From contig NMRA01000128.1 of assembly GCA_002633005.1 (NCBI GenBank), forward strand, positions 88,051 through 152,050: DNA of 64,000 nt, written 5' to 3'. The stretch is from Phoronis australis. Its lineage: Eukaryota; Phoronida; Phoronidae. The translations under genes and the position numbers were made by a program. Below the pieces are notes generated by a model that made no database searches, was not told the DNA's origin, and saw only the letters and a program-made list of their open reading frames with translations. Below, piece by piece: positions 47,807-59,780 of the stretch (position 1 is the stretch's first letter; every line of letters starts with the position of its first letter).

Positions 47807-47865
47807 ACTTCCGGGTTCGCGGCAAGTTCAAAATGGCGGTGTTTCTTTGGGTGCGAATCGTGAGT
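47807..47865 (+). promoter_or_regulatory. Possible promoter and first exon
   Basis: ACTTCCGG (ETS-like, 47807-47814) is followed by AAAATGGCGG (YY1-like). Its ATG at 47833 opens MAVFLWVRI up to a strong donor (GCGAATC|gtgagt at 47860). An ATG inside a YY1 site followed by a short first coding exon is a common arrangement, but no downstream exon was matched. The same bases also read as a possible minus-strand ETS promoter. Confidence 0.3.
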
Positions 47866-49051
47866 GGCGCATTCATTTAAACTGTTTTCGAGTACGGATC
47901 GTGTATTAGTTATGGGGTAGGTACTTCTTGGATCCAACATCTTCTAACCATGTAATAAGGGTTAACAACGCGTGAGAGAAGGACTTTAATGTATACAACA
48001 CACAGAGTACACCAGAAATGTCAATCCTGAAGCCATCACAGAGGTTTCATCACATGACCGACAACAAGGGAACAGGGTCTATATGTATTTATTTTCACAC
48101 AAGCTCTGGAGAGGACAAGCTGGAATTGAAATGTTACAAGTCAGTTTCCAATAAAACCCTGTGCAAGATTACACAGCTCATGGCACCTGCACTGCACCAA
48201 TCACCACAAACTCTGTGGGCGAGGAGCCGATGACACACTTCTTGTAGCGCTAGACAACTGAACAATCTCCGCATCAAAATTTCAGATGAATTCCTAATAA
48301 ATGGCCGCCGCAACACCATCTTGTAGTCCACTCCAACCCAAAATTGCATTTCTCAACCTTTTCACAATTTAAGTGTTGTAAGTAAAGTTTATGTTGATGT
48401 GTACTGTAGCGTGAAAGACACTAAGTTATAATTTGCAGTAAAATAGTGGCTAAGACGCACCATTTGACAACTGTGAGTGAAGTGTCCTTCTGATGTGCTG
48501 CACTGTGGGTAAATATCACAGAGTCAGAGATTGCACTCTGGTATCGGATGCGTGCCTAAATATTGATTTCATTAATTGTGATGTATTCTGCAAATTCCTT
48601 TCTAATGCAATCAATTTGATTGAAATATATCAGTGTAGTACAGTGACTTGAGTTCACTGATTACTACAGCACACAACCCCTGAGCAAAAAATACAAAACA
48701 TGGTGTAAATTTGCACTGTTTTTTCTCGGCCTCATTTTCATTTCCACTAATCCACCGAAAAACTATAGTTGCACAAAATTTGAACTATTATTTTACACCA
48801 AAAGTATAGAAAATAAGTACAACTACTTGGTCTTGTAAAGAAAACAAAACTGGGGCGTTTCAGTTCACAGTCGATATTTTAAACATGACTCAGAGGTTTC
48901 CAAGAGTGGCCCAGACATTTTGCACAGCAAAATCCATTGTTTTTGTACTCGAGAATAGCTTATAGCCATCTGGTAAAATTTAACAGAAATCCAGGCTGGT
49001 AGCCTTATCAGTCAAATATATTTAAAATACTCAGATACTTGCCACATTGAA
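47866..49051. other. Non-coding
   Basis: A 71-codon plus ORF (48018-48233) and an overlapping minus ORF show no domain. Nothing else recognised. Confidence 0.4.
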
Positions 49052-49118
49052 TTTTAGCTCTAGCAAAAAGAGTAAAACTCGTCACTGTAGAGGTCGTGAG
49101 TTCAAATCCATCGGAAGG
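49052..49118 (+). repeat. tRNA-like / SINE-head remnant
   Basis: A-box-like TAGCTCTAGC, an ACTCGTCACTGTAGAGGTCG middle and a B-box GAGTTCAAATCC in tRNA order and spacing, but stems are too degraded for a functional tRNA. Confidence 0.4.
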
Positions 49119-49685
49119 CTGATCTCAAATACACAATATTGTTGGCAGTAATGTCACTTTAAAAGCAATAATGCATTCACGCCATAGCAACACTTGTTTC
49201 TGTGTGCAAGCTGCACCTCTAAGAAAATTCATAAATTACCAGTACTTAGTGTTTTACAGAGAAGGTTAAATTAAATGATTTAAAGTCAATCAAAATTTCA
49301 TGACTCCTGCCACACTGTTAAGGTAAATTCTGTTTTGGACAAATATAAATGAAAAATTGACCTTTTTTATTTTTCAAAGATTTCTAACACTGTTGCACAT
49401 GCTCATAAATTCTGAAAACATAGTGGTAGCTGTGATACAGAGTTTGAACATAGAAAAATATCGCTTTGATGCAACATATCTTTCAAGCAGAAATGAAATT
49501 TTACTTGCCCGCCAATTGTGTCTCAAGCCGGTGAAAATTTAACATATACACTATATGTGTCTGGTTCAATTAATTTACTCAAATTTTCTTCATCCTTTAC
49601 AAATATAAAGAAGCCTGAACTACATGTTTCAGCATTTTATTATGAATTTTGAAAGTACAAAGGTTGATTTCTGACAAAAACGTTG

Positions 49686-49887
49686 TGAGTATGCGCAGGT
49701 TGATCTATTGACTGGAATACGTACTCACACGGCCAATGACCTACATCTTTTTGTGCTGTGCAGTCTCATTCCGTAAACCGCCACTACGAGCGCTGTTTTT
49801 CGTAAGCTCAATGAGGCTGTGCAGCACAAAGAGATATAGGTCATTGGCCGTGCAATTACATATTCCAGATCAACCTGAACATACTCC
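49686..49887. mobile_element. Small fold-back element (about 200 bp)
   Basis: Inverted arms: GAGTATGCGCAGGTTGATCT / AGATCAACCTGAACATACTC, CACGGCCAATGACCTACATC / GATATAGGTCATTGGCCGTG and TTTTGTGCTGTGCAG / CTGTGCAGCACAAAG, around a centre CCGCCACTACGAGCGCTG. ORFs on both strands are products of the palindrome. Confidence 0.85.
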
Positions 49888-52800
49888 CAATCTTTTTGTT
49901 TTTCCTCCCTGTGACGTTGGTGCATGACCTGGGGCTTAACCAGCCAGCTAGCTATATGCAGACTATCGTCAAAATACAGCTAGGTACCACTGAGTGTTGA
50001 GCTCCGTTAGACCTGAAATTTCACACAGGCCAGGTAGCTCTGTTCATCACCTTGTGAAACTTATATCAACATGTAGAGCTATAAAGCAGCAGGGGAGCAT
50101 GCAAAATGTGGGAGTCAACTGACTCACCTTGCCCGTTACAGCTGTTTAAGTGAAAAACAATCTAATAAACGTCATTTGCTTGCATAGTTCTCCGCCTTTT
50201 GTAACATAGAAGTCAGTTGTCATTTTGAAAACAGTACGCTTGTGACACGTGTACACGCCATTTCCTAAAATTTTGCGACATCTCTCGGGAAATGTTATGA
50301 CTGCTTCGCAGCACCAAATTTTATTCTGAAATTCGGTTTGCTGGTATTAAAATGCTAAAAACGTGAAACAAAATGAAACTGATTCCCATAATTTGTTTGA
50401 TATGTACATAACCTCGTGGAAGAAAACAGTTGATTGAAGAATCGGGGAACAAAACTGGCCAATAAGGCAATAGGTGACAGCGCTAAAAAATGACCCAAAA
50501 GAGCGCACCACAATTTTATCAGCAGAGTAAACAGTGGAACACAAACTTTTTCAACACCGGTAAATAATTTAGTTTACTCACAGTACAGCCTCGGTGATGT
50601 TAGATGCGCGTTAGCCAATAGAAATTACCATTGGAAAAAACACTTTTTTACAAAAATGCAAAAGAATAACAAAGCCGTGATTTTTGATATAGACTTTATT
50701 CATAAACTAGGCTGTATTGAAAATGTGTGTTTTATACTTCAGGAACCTTTTAAAACCAAATTTTCAACAATCAGTAACTGAACTGGTAAGTTAACTGCTA
50801 TTCCTAGTAATTACATCATAGTCACATGTGAGCTTACCAGAACATCATCCTATTTGAGTAACAATCTAGCAAAGTCACATACAAGTATTTTGCACTAGCA
50901 AGATGTGATAATCTGTCAAGGACAGCAAGGTATATGCATGTACAAAGGACACCTCCCTGCGTCTATATGTGAAACTTAGGTAGATGCGCCTACATGTGAA
51001 ACATTTAAGTAAACGACCAGTTATTTCGGATACTGTATAGTCCTAAATATGCACATATGCAGTAGACTTTATCAGGACATTTGCATATCAAACGCTCGTT
51101 TGTAATAACTTTCTCACAATTTAACCTGATTAGAGTTGCTAATTACCATGTATAAAGTTTTGTAACACAAAGTAAACACAAAATTGAACGTGGCCTAATG
51201 ACATGGTATTTCCAATGTTCATGACAGCATAGTTTTTAAAAGCAAATTTCTGTGTTTTTACACCTTTTATTCCTATATGTTAAACCTAGCACAGCTCTGA
51301 GAACCTCACACAATGGGGGTGAAATGTTTGGGATTACTAAGTAGACATGGTAAGTCTCTGTGCTTCTCTTGTTATCTACAAAAACTATTAATTTCTAAAG
51401 TTAATGCCAGATAATGACCTACTATTTGCACAAGCCCAGTAGATATACTGATGACTTCAATTGCCCCCCATGTGAAGTAAGCCAGGAGTTAATTGTGAAA
51501 TTCATTGACATCTTCAAGCAAGTACCATCTACTTCCAAGGAGACTGGTCTAAAATAGCTATTCTGCTGGAAACAATCACTTTAACAAGACTGACAATGAT
51601 AGCCAGCTATGAACAGTAGAAAACATTAGATATTTCAACCAACTAAAGCATATTGCTCTAACCGTTACGTTTTGCTCAACTTTTCTAAATTCGTAAACGC
51701 CTCATGCCATTGAAATAACATAATTCTAAGTTCAGTTATTAAGCACATAATATGGCCAACAAGCGAAATTCTCTTTTATCAAATTTCTCAATAAAAAAAG
51801 TATTAAACAATTTTACTGGCATGTGTAAATGTCATAAAACAATTTTTAGTAAATTTTCCATGATTTGAATGTATTAAAGTAAGCATCTTAAGAAAAAGTG
51901 AAAAAATACAATTTTGGTAATTATTGTGGGAAATATTGAGCAGGATTACCATACATTTTAAATGTCTAACACAACACTAATTAGGTCAAGCCGAAATTTA
52001 AAACGGCTAAAATAGAATAACTTCAGTTAGCATCGGTGAATCTTCCTAGGCTCAGTGAAGTAGGCAACCGGGACTTGATTCATTCCACTTCGTTTTTATC
52101 ATCTATAATCAGAAATGCTACTACACTGCCTTAAAGGACAGAAAGAAAGGAATTGCCTACAAAACACAAAACTAAACAATGGTGCCCAAAGCTTGTGATA
52201 AGTAAACATTATGAGGCTTCAAGAAATACCAGCTTCTTCTTTTACAGTTTCTAAACATCATTCTAACAGTTCAAAGTCTCTTAGCTTTCTTATTTGTGTT
52301 TCAGCAGTAGGCTAGTCCACGCCATCGTTTTTTGACAAACTAGTACAGTATCCCTGACATCACTGAGGTTCACCTCTTCGCGGTCAATATGCACATACTA
52401 TTACCTTGCTAGATAACATTTTCAACAATCCGGGTACTGTGGTCTTTCTCAAACTGAATGGAACTAATGCGTGACATCACTGTCGAAAGACGTCACCAGG
52501 ATAGTATGTTCATTTTTCATATACCAAAGAAAACCAGAGCTAGAGAACGGAATACGTGATTGAATTTGAATGCGTATCCATGACAGAAACATAGAGTTAC
52601 AGTGAAAATTATTCAATTTGGGATACAAATAATCACTAATTGCTATATTTTTATTTTCAGAGGCTTACCACATTGTTGCAAATGCTCAAATTTTTAACAA
52701 ATGTTGTTTGGCAGTAACTACACCATGCAAACCATACTAAAAGTAAAGTGAACCTTCCTTAAAAGTCATTTTTGTTGAGAAATTTGACAAGATGAGGCTT

Positions 52801-52919
52801 TTCCTGTAACCCCTATTATATCCCGAACTGAAGAATGAGCTGCTGCTAGGTTCAGTAGTAATGTGAGTGTCATTTAGCTAGGACAACTAGACACATTAAT
52901 GACAAGTTAACCTGCATAG
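49888..52919. other. Non-coding
   Basis: AT-rich. One strong minus-strand donor (GGGCAAG|gtgagt, near 50127) follows a good acceptor by only 14 bases, so it is not called. A copy of the 7.7-kb repeat lies near 52655-52790. Confidence 0.4.
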
Positions 52920-53080
52920 TAACTTGTTCTTGAAGGATAGCTTGTTCTGGGGTAACTTGTTCTAGGCCAACTTGTCCTGGGTAACTTGTTCTAGGGTAAT
53001 TTATTCTAGTCCAACTTGTTCTGGGTAACTTGTTCCGGGTAACTTGTTCTAATGTAACTTGTTCTGGGGTAACTTATTTC
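52920..53080. repeat. 14-16 bp minisatellite, unit ~GTAACTTGTTCTGGG
   Basis: About eleven degenerate units: TAACTTGTTCT with GGGG, AGGCC, GGG, AGGG, AGTCC or AATG linkers. Confidence 0.9.
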
Positions 53081-53619
53081 ACTAGCATAATCCGCAGTGT
53101 GGATGCAAATCTGAATACAAGGCAGAATGCGATGAACTATGACAATTACCAACTGCATGCTTGATAAGTTTGTGTCTAATCCTGTTTGTGTCATATTTGT
53201 CAGATGTAGGGTGAGTTGGTCACTGTGTGTCCGCTCTGCTGATCCAACGCAAGTTGCACCGGAATTTATTCGTAGTCATGACTAAATTATACTAATGCTT
53301 TGTGATGGGAGGCAAAGTTCACAGTACACATGTCTGCGTTTTGTCAAGTGTGCAAAATATTGAAGCTCTTCTAAGCCAATGTTCTTCAGTTCTAACCAGA
53401 AAAGAAAGATCTTGAAAACATGAATATGAATTAATATGTGAGAAGTCTACATGTCTTGCAGATGTGGGCCTGCACATTTTACTTGAAGGTCTCACATTTT
53501 CTGTCTGATGGGACTTTGGACCCATTATTTTTTTCCACCAAATTTGAGATCAGCATGATATTATGCCTCAGGGGTTCATTTAATGAAAGGTGATAGAAGA
53601 GACAGAAATTTTATCTTAC

Positions 53620-53646
53620 CTCGGGTACAAGAGGTCTCCATAATTG
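53620..53646 (-). CDS. Candidate 27-bp exon, unknown protein
   Basis: Acceptor attgtctgacctag, donor CCCGAG|gtaagataa (strong). In phase 0 it reads QLWRPLVPE and joins in frame to the candidate at 54288-54332. Very short, so supported only by the donor and by phase. Confidence 0.25.
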
Positions 53647-54287
53647 CTAGGTCAGACAATTTGTATGCGATGCGATAACAATTAGCGAATACTTTCTTCA
53701 GTTTTTGTCCAAAGTCACTAGTATCACCCCACGTCAAAGCCACTCTCGTTGCATAATGCTGGTATTTTGGTGCAAAGCCAAACCTTAAGATTTCTTATTT
53801 CATCCACAAAAAAAACCACGCACATACGTTAAAAATTAATTCCTGTTATATACAAGATGGGTCGAGGTTTGTAAACAGTGGCATTTAAAATGAGCAACAA
53901 AATTGAAATTTGATGATTGTGTAGCTGATACCCAGAGTACATGCACTTGAACACAATGTTCATGGCCCCAGGTGATATTACTATTATAATTAGGGTAAAT
54001 GATCATCTTGTCTCAATATATCACATACAACACAAACTGCCGGGTATTTAATTAACATGAGTGACAGTTTTTAAACAGAATGTTCTACATCACGCGATCA
54101 ATTAATGAGATTCAGCACTGCGGTTTAATTACCTATAAAACAATTCACAGTAAATAGCATGGGGCACCATCAGATTAGATATTACCAAGTGCAACTGGAA
54201 TGATGTTCAAGACTGATAGAATGTTTTCAAAGTAGAAACTACAAAGAATAACGTTTAACTCTACTTCAAACAATGATTTTGACATAC

Positions 54288-54332
54288 CTTAAAATCGATA
54301 ACTGTCTGGACAAGTTTACTATGGTGGTGTTC
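54288..54332 (-). CDS. Candidate 45-bp exon, unknown protein
   Basis: Acceptor ttccaccaattttcacacag, donor TTTAAG|gtatgtc. In phase 0 to 0 it reads EHHHSKLVQTVIDFK, which would follow directly from ...ELREQ of the candidate at 57580-57623. Helical, amphipathic-looking. No family recognised. Confidence 0.35.
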
Positions 54333-56512
54333 CTGTGTGAAAATTGGTGGAAATTATACCATGTATTTTTCACTAGGAAAAAATTTTGCATTGGGACACA
54401 AATTTGACCAATGTGGTTTTCCAATTCAATTAAAAAATTTCGATCATCTACCTGCATCATAAAATCACTAACATATGCATTATAGTGCACTGAGAGAGTT
54501 GTGTCAGTGTCTGCTAATAGGGGCATCATAACTTTACCGTACTCATGAATCGTTTTTGGACACAACCGTTTGTGCAATCAATCTTGTATAATGTTTTCAA
54601 GAAATATCTCTAGGATTCCACAATTTCGAAATATATGTGAACAGCGTTTACACGAGTTTGCTCAAGTAGTAAACAAAGACAAATGAATCACATCCACAGG
54701 TAATATATGATGAGGACAGGTTTTGTAAATATTTAAATCGATAGCATAGCCGAGCTGTTTTTGTCCTGTTTTTAAATAAGGGTACTGTTTTATGCAACCT
54801 GGAAATCAAACAAACCTATATTGTAATGAGAAATTCTATCTTCAATATACCTTGATGACACTCCACAGTCAATAATTGCAGAAGCAGACCACACCATTAT
54901 TGAAAAAAAATTGTAATACAACCAAGGTCATTATTGGAGCTCTCTTTGTTTACATTTTCAGTTTCTCATAACAATTCAACAAGACAGAATGTGATCTATC
55001 TTTCTGTCACTAAACCCAAAGCTAAATGTTTAAACCCCTTGTGAATAAGAATCTACCAAATACATGGATAAATTGAAGCAGAATGCTTATACTGCCATAA
55101 TAATAAATATTGAAACGGGAATCAGTGGAGCGTCCAGCACCCATCTAATAATTTACTTTCTTGACTCTTTCGCTAGAGTAAAAATGTTGACATCAGAGAA
55201 ACAACAGAGACAGAGTATAGATACAAGACAGTTCATGTAAACCTAAATAAAAAATAAGACTACAAACTTGCAACACATCCTCTGATACCCACATCATCAT
55301 CCCCTCAATTACTTTAGTTTGAGTCAACTTTAAAATCGCCTTAGTCTCCAACGCCTAAGGTTTAAAAGTAAAAGATAATTTTGTAAGTTAAAGTTAAAGC
55401 CTAAAGTTAAAGTTAAAAAGCCAAGACTCATATTGGATAGAAACTAGACCTGAAAGGATCCGAATTCTTTGCCCAAGAGGCCCGCCTTTATCCAAAAACA
55501 TGCGCTGAGAATGTTCCAAAATATGCTGAATTTTAAGGTGAAAACCAATAAAAATGTAAAATGAAATTTGCATCATCGGATGCCAAATATGGGATTTAGG
55601 TAATAGACAACACCTAGGCTAGTTCCTGTAAGATTGTGACACGTTTATCTCGTGACTCATCAAATACACCGCATTCCCTTTACAATATTATAACAAAATA
55701 TTGGCAAGAATTAACCAGTCACCGCCCGTTTTTGTCAAACGCAGACAGTCAGACCCTTGACGATAACTCCGATGGCATCGAAGGACTAAGTGTTTCCATT
55801 GTAACGAAAGGTCAACGTTTCGGTACTAAATCCACCTCTTCACTTTGGAGTTAACTTGCAATGTTAACTTTGATTTAAGACTTAAGTTGAGTGTTCCCAT
55901 TAACTGAAGCTTTGGTGTTACCCAAACTTCGTAACCAGTGGGAAAGGCGTTTTATTTTTCTACATTTAAGCACCCTAACCCAGACAATTACTGTAGAACT
56001 AAGTGTCTAAGTTGAGTGTTTCAGACAAAACTCAGTATGCCAGAAGACAATTTTCTAGTATTAGTATATTACTAAGAAATGTGAAAACTCATTATTATCC
56101 CCAGATGTGCTCCATCCGGTTATAGTTCGTTAACACAAGTAATTAAAAAAAAACAGTGGTAATTAACTCTGCAAACTAGGAGTCAACAGGTTTAAATGTA
56201 TAACAATATTGCTCATCAAAAGACAAATACAGTCAAAATCTATCCTGGAATCAAGAATCCAGTTTCAACTGAAGATCACATGTTTTGCAATTAAGTATTT
56301 TTTATCATGAGAGGAAATTATTTACAATTATGTCACTTCAAACCACAAATTTTAAGAGAAGTTGGGATGAAAGAAGTATGGAATTAAGGTTTTGCCACAA
56401 TATAGTAGACTGTAATCATAAATTGTCAATATTATGTCAAGTCAATTTCGTGAGACACTGATAATTTCAATTTCGGGTGTCTATACACGCAAATTGAATA
56501 AAAAGCAAACTA
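54333..56512. other. Non-coding
   Basis: Contains AAAGTTAAAG short repeats (55385-55425). The 72-codon plus ORF at 55636 has no domain. Confidence 0.4.
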
Positions 56513-56826
56513 TAGGGCCTTTCATACTGGGGAGTTGCGGTCAGTATGAACGGCTAATTTCTGCCCTGGATCGAAGTTAACAGCACAAACCAAATTAAAG
56601 GTAAGTTTTATGTCATTTAGCAAATGCGAATGCTCCCAAATTATCACATTTCAAAAACCATAGCGTGCAGCGCTACCTTGTGATTACTTCGATGGCAACA
56701 GCTTCACCTACCGTTTACTTCGATGTCCGCTAACTACCGAAGCCAGTATGAACGGTTTAGTTTACTTCGCAGTTTACGTCGACACTCCGCTCAGACTGGA
56801 GTTAAGTCAGTATGAAAAGGTCTTAT
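56513..56826. mobile_element. Complete MITE (about 314 bp), family reference copy
   Basis: Left end CTATAGGGCCTTTCATACTG, right end CAGTATGAAAAGGTCTTAT, imperfect terminal inverted repeats of about 18 bp. Internal GTTGCGGTCAGTATGAACGG and GCCAGTATGAACGGTTTAGT show that the end sequence recurs inside. Relatives at 3603-3905, 23284-23644 and fragments near 44850. Confidence 0.75.
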
Positions 56827-56907
56827 GAATCTGTTTGAGACAACACTACACAAAAGCGTCCAGTCGAGCTGCCGCGTGTGACCCCCAAATACAATGCCAC
56901 GCACAGC

Positions 56908-57288
56908 CACAAACAGAGAACAAAAAATGTGATGATTTCAAAGTATGATCTATAGTGCTGCTTATTTCGTAATACTTGAATATATTTTAATGTATACCTA
57001 GAAGATGCAGAAGATAAAAGGTTGTTTCGTGGTTTACTAACTGGTAGGTGAAACATTTGAATACCGTAATCGTTCGGGTTAACGCCCATGCTCAGTTAAC
57101 CGCCCATCCCCGACTTTAAGTGGATTTTCGATTTAACCGCCCACTGCTCAGTTAACCGCCCTCCCCGATTTTTTGGATTCGCCAATTTAACCGCCCAGGG
57201 CGTTAACCCGAACGATTACGGTAGTTAGTGTGCCCAAGGATTGGACTGGGCACACCTATACTGAGAATTTTTCACCCCTAACAATAAA
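56908..57288. repeat. Duplicate flanking the gap at 57289 (carries a MITE)
   Basis: Equals 57290-57511 (start CACAAACAGAGAACAAAAAA, end CACCCCTAACAATAAA) except for the 158-bp element plus TA at 57064-57223. The right copy starts exactly at the N. Confidence 0.92.
57064..57221. mobile_element. 158-bp MITE with TA target duplication; empty site in adjacent duplicate
   Basis: Perfect terminal inverted repeats CCGTAATCGTTCGGGTTAAC plus GCCC (24 bp), 26 bp if the flanking TA is counted. Flanking TA is at 57062-57063 and 57222-57223. Internally the TTAACCGCCC word recurs four times with CTCAG spacers. The duplicate copy has a single TA at the matching place (TTTCAATAGTTAG), the unoccupied site. 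TA duplication and size fit a Tc1/mariner- or PIF-type MITE. Confidence 0.95.
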
Positions 57289-57579
57289 NCACAAACAGAG
57301 AACAAAAAAATGTGATGATTTCAAAGTATGATCTATAGTGCTGCTTATTTTGTAATACTTGAATATATTTTAATGTATACCTAGAAGATGCAGAAGATAA
57401 AAGGTTGTTTCGTGGTTTACTAACTGGTAGGTGAAACATTTCAATAGTTAGTGTGCCCAAGGATTGGACTGGGCACACCTATACTGAGAATTTTTCACCC
57501 CTAACAATAAAAGAGCAATGCAAAATCCCAATCAACTTTACAATAAACACCAGGTAACAATAAATGAATGAAAAGCTAC

Positions 57580-57623
57580 CTGTTCCCTAAGCTCTGTCAT
57601 GTCACAAATTGCATTTATTGCAG
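57580..57623 (-). CDS. Candidate 44-bp exon, unknown protein
   Basis: Preceded by one of the best acceptors in the window (ttttctatttcctcattcaactcag); donor GAACAG|gtagct. Starting after two bases (CT) it reads AINAICDMTELREQ and ends in phase 0. A preceding G from the candidate at 59746-59780 would make Ala. No family recognised. Confidence 0.38.
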
Positions 57624-59745
57624 CTGAGTTGAATGAGGAAATAGAAAAAAGAAAACCGTTCACACCAGATGACTACAGCATGTTGTATACGTCAAATTTC
57701 TGAGAAAACATCTAGATATGCAGGTTACCAGAGATCGATTGATATCATTTGTGAACAATAACTTTGATGTCATGAAACAAATAGCTGGGTACATGCAAAA
57801 ATATTTAACATGGCGATAAATTACACAAAACACGAGGAATAATGTACGGTTTACTTGAATATCAGTCTATAAACAATTGCTTTGCAAACACGCCAGTATT
57901 TCAGTTCTCTTCATGTTAACAATTCAGAGATAATTTGCTTTTTATGTTAATGTTCCGCTTTGCGTTCAGGGTGCGGGATAAAAATACTCGTTTTGTCAGA
58001 CCACTTAATGATAAACACACTTAGCAAAGTTATTCACATTGGTGATAAAGCAAACAATGAAAGAACTCAAATCATATTCTGAAGGTTGAAACAGACAGGT
58101 GACCACAGCACTGCTATCCTGACAAGTTGACTATTAATGCTTGGGTGATCATGTGACTGGAATTCAGCAGCTAGGAAGAAGTTCTAATCATCTTGGTTGT
58201 GAAAAATGTTTGTAATATTTGGTTTACAATTCAGTAATTACATGGTTCAGTGACGATTCAGCGTATTAGTCATACGTCCACAATATAACAATGACTGTTG
58301 TGACAGTTTTGCTGACTATGTTGAATATTTAATCAGGTACAATAAACAAACCAATTCACGAGTTTCCCCTGTAAGTGGACGGGAGAGCAAGACTTGTTCA
58401 ATTGAATACTTTTTCAAAGATATCCTCTAAATTCTCAAAATGTTGCGATCATGCCATTACCAATATATTCAGGATTGTCACACACTCATCAGTCTTTCTG
58501 ACAAGTACATGTACGTACGCTCAATTTTGGAGCGAATTTAAAAACGCCGATGGTGTCAGTAACAATCTAGTAATGTGGATGTCAGTCATATTTTCACAAA
58601 AGTCTACTACAATATTCCTATAGTCAGCCTCAGTGCAAATAAAAATCAATTTAAATTAGTTCAATGAAAGCCTTAATACCATTACAATTGCAAATTATTA
58701 TGTACTCAACACCAGCTTATGAGCGAAGTAGATGTCCGAGGTATAATAGCTAACTTCACGCTTAATTTGAAGCTATTGGGTCCAAAAAAACTCCTCACTA
58801 TTCACAAACCGATAGCAAAAATGTATTATCATTGAGTGGTGTTTTCCCTATACTAATTATTTAAGAGAAATCTGAATTTTATTTTTAGGTCCCCATACAG
58901 TGCAATGCTAGTTGACTAACTCTACTCAGCTTTCTACCAGTCGCTCGTGCGCCCACACTACGCATGCCCCAACTAAAAACTGAGAACTGTGCATCCTAAT
59001 TTGTCCAGTACTGGGCCACACCCCTATTACAAGCACCCAACATAAATTATGAGGTGATGAGTTGTTTGATGAGTGGTTGTGTAACTGTTCTGAAGGTTGT
59101 TTCTAAGCCTGGTGAATATGATTGTTTTTATAATAAATTCCAGTCTCCTAGGCTAGAAGAAGGATGAATGCAATTCAATACATGGCAATTCTATTGTCCT
59201 CCTGTGACAAGTAAAAACCATAGTGGAGTTCCTCATATAGCTGCATGACAGAGTCAGTTCCCTGTGTCTCCTTTCGTTAAGCTGAATATACCATAGAATC
59301 GCCCCCCACCATAAGCATAAATGTCCCCAATGGAGGGGACAACTTCAACTGTGGAGTTGGCTTCCAAATACTTAGTTCCCACTGGTTTACCTTACCCTAA
59401 TGACCATACCAGTGATGTGGGTTAAATTAACCAGCTTATTTATGGAATTGAGAACTTATACCCTATTCATAGAGTGGTAGCACTTGACCTCAATGGACTT
59501 GAAGGCTCCACATGACACTTGGTTAGAAAACCATCATCATAATTCACAACCAAATTTTCACCTCAAAATTATACTACTTTCAACTTAAGATGTGGGAGTC
59601 ACACAAGGGTTAAGATAGTTAGTCACTTTAATACAGGGGTACTCTCTTTTTAGAATCAGTTTTCTCAACTGATTAATGGTATCAAGGTGGTTCTCAAAAT
59701 CCAGGACTCTCCTAGCTAACTGTTTAATGCCCCCACATGTCTTAC
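57624..59745. other. Non-coding
   Basis: No supported feature seen. Confidence 0.4.
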
Positions 59746-59780
59746 CTTCATTTACTAAACTTACATAACTATTCTTAAAG
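59746..59780 (-). CDS. Candidate exon, unknown protein (start uncertain)
   Basis: Strong donor GAAG|gtaagacatg. The frame before it reads FKNSYVSLVNE and ends in phase 1, compatible with the next candidate at 57580. The acceptor (ccatgag) is weak and the exon may start further upstream. The frame stays open through the donor for 50 more codons, so a plain chance ORF is possible. Confidence 0.25.
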
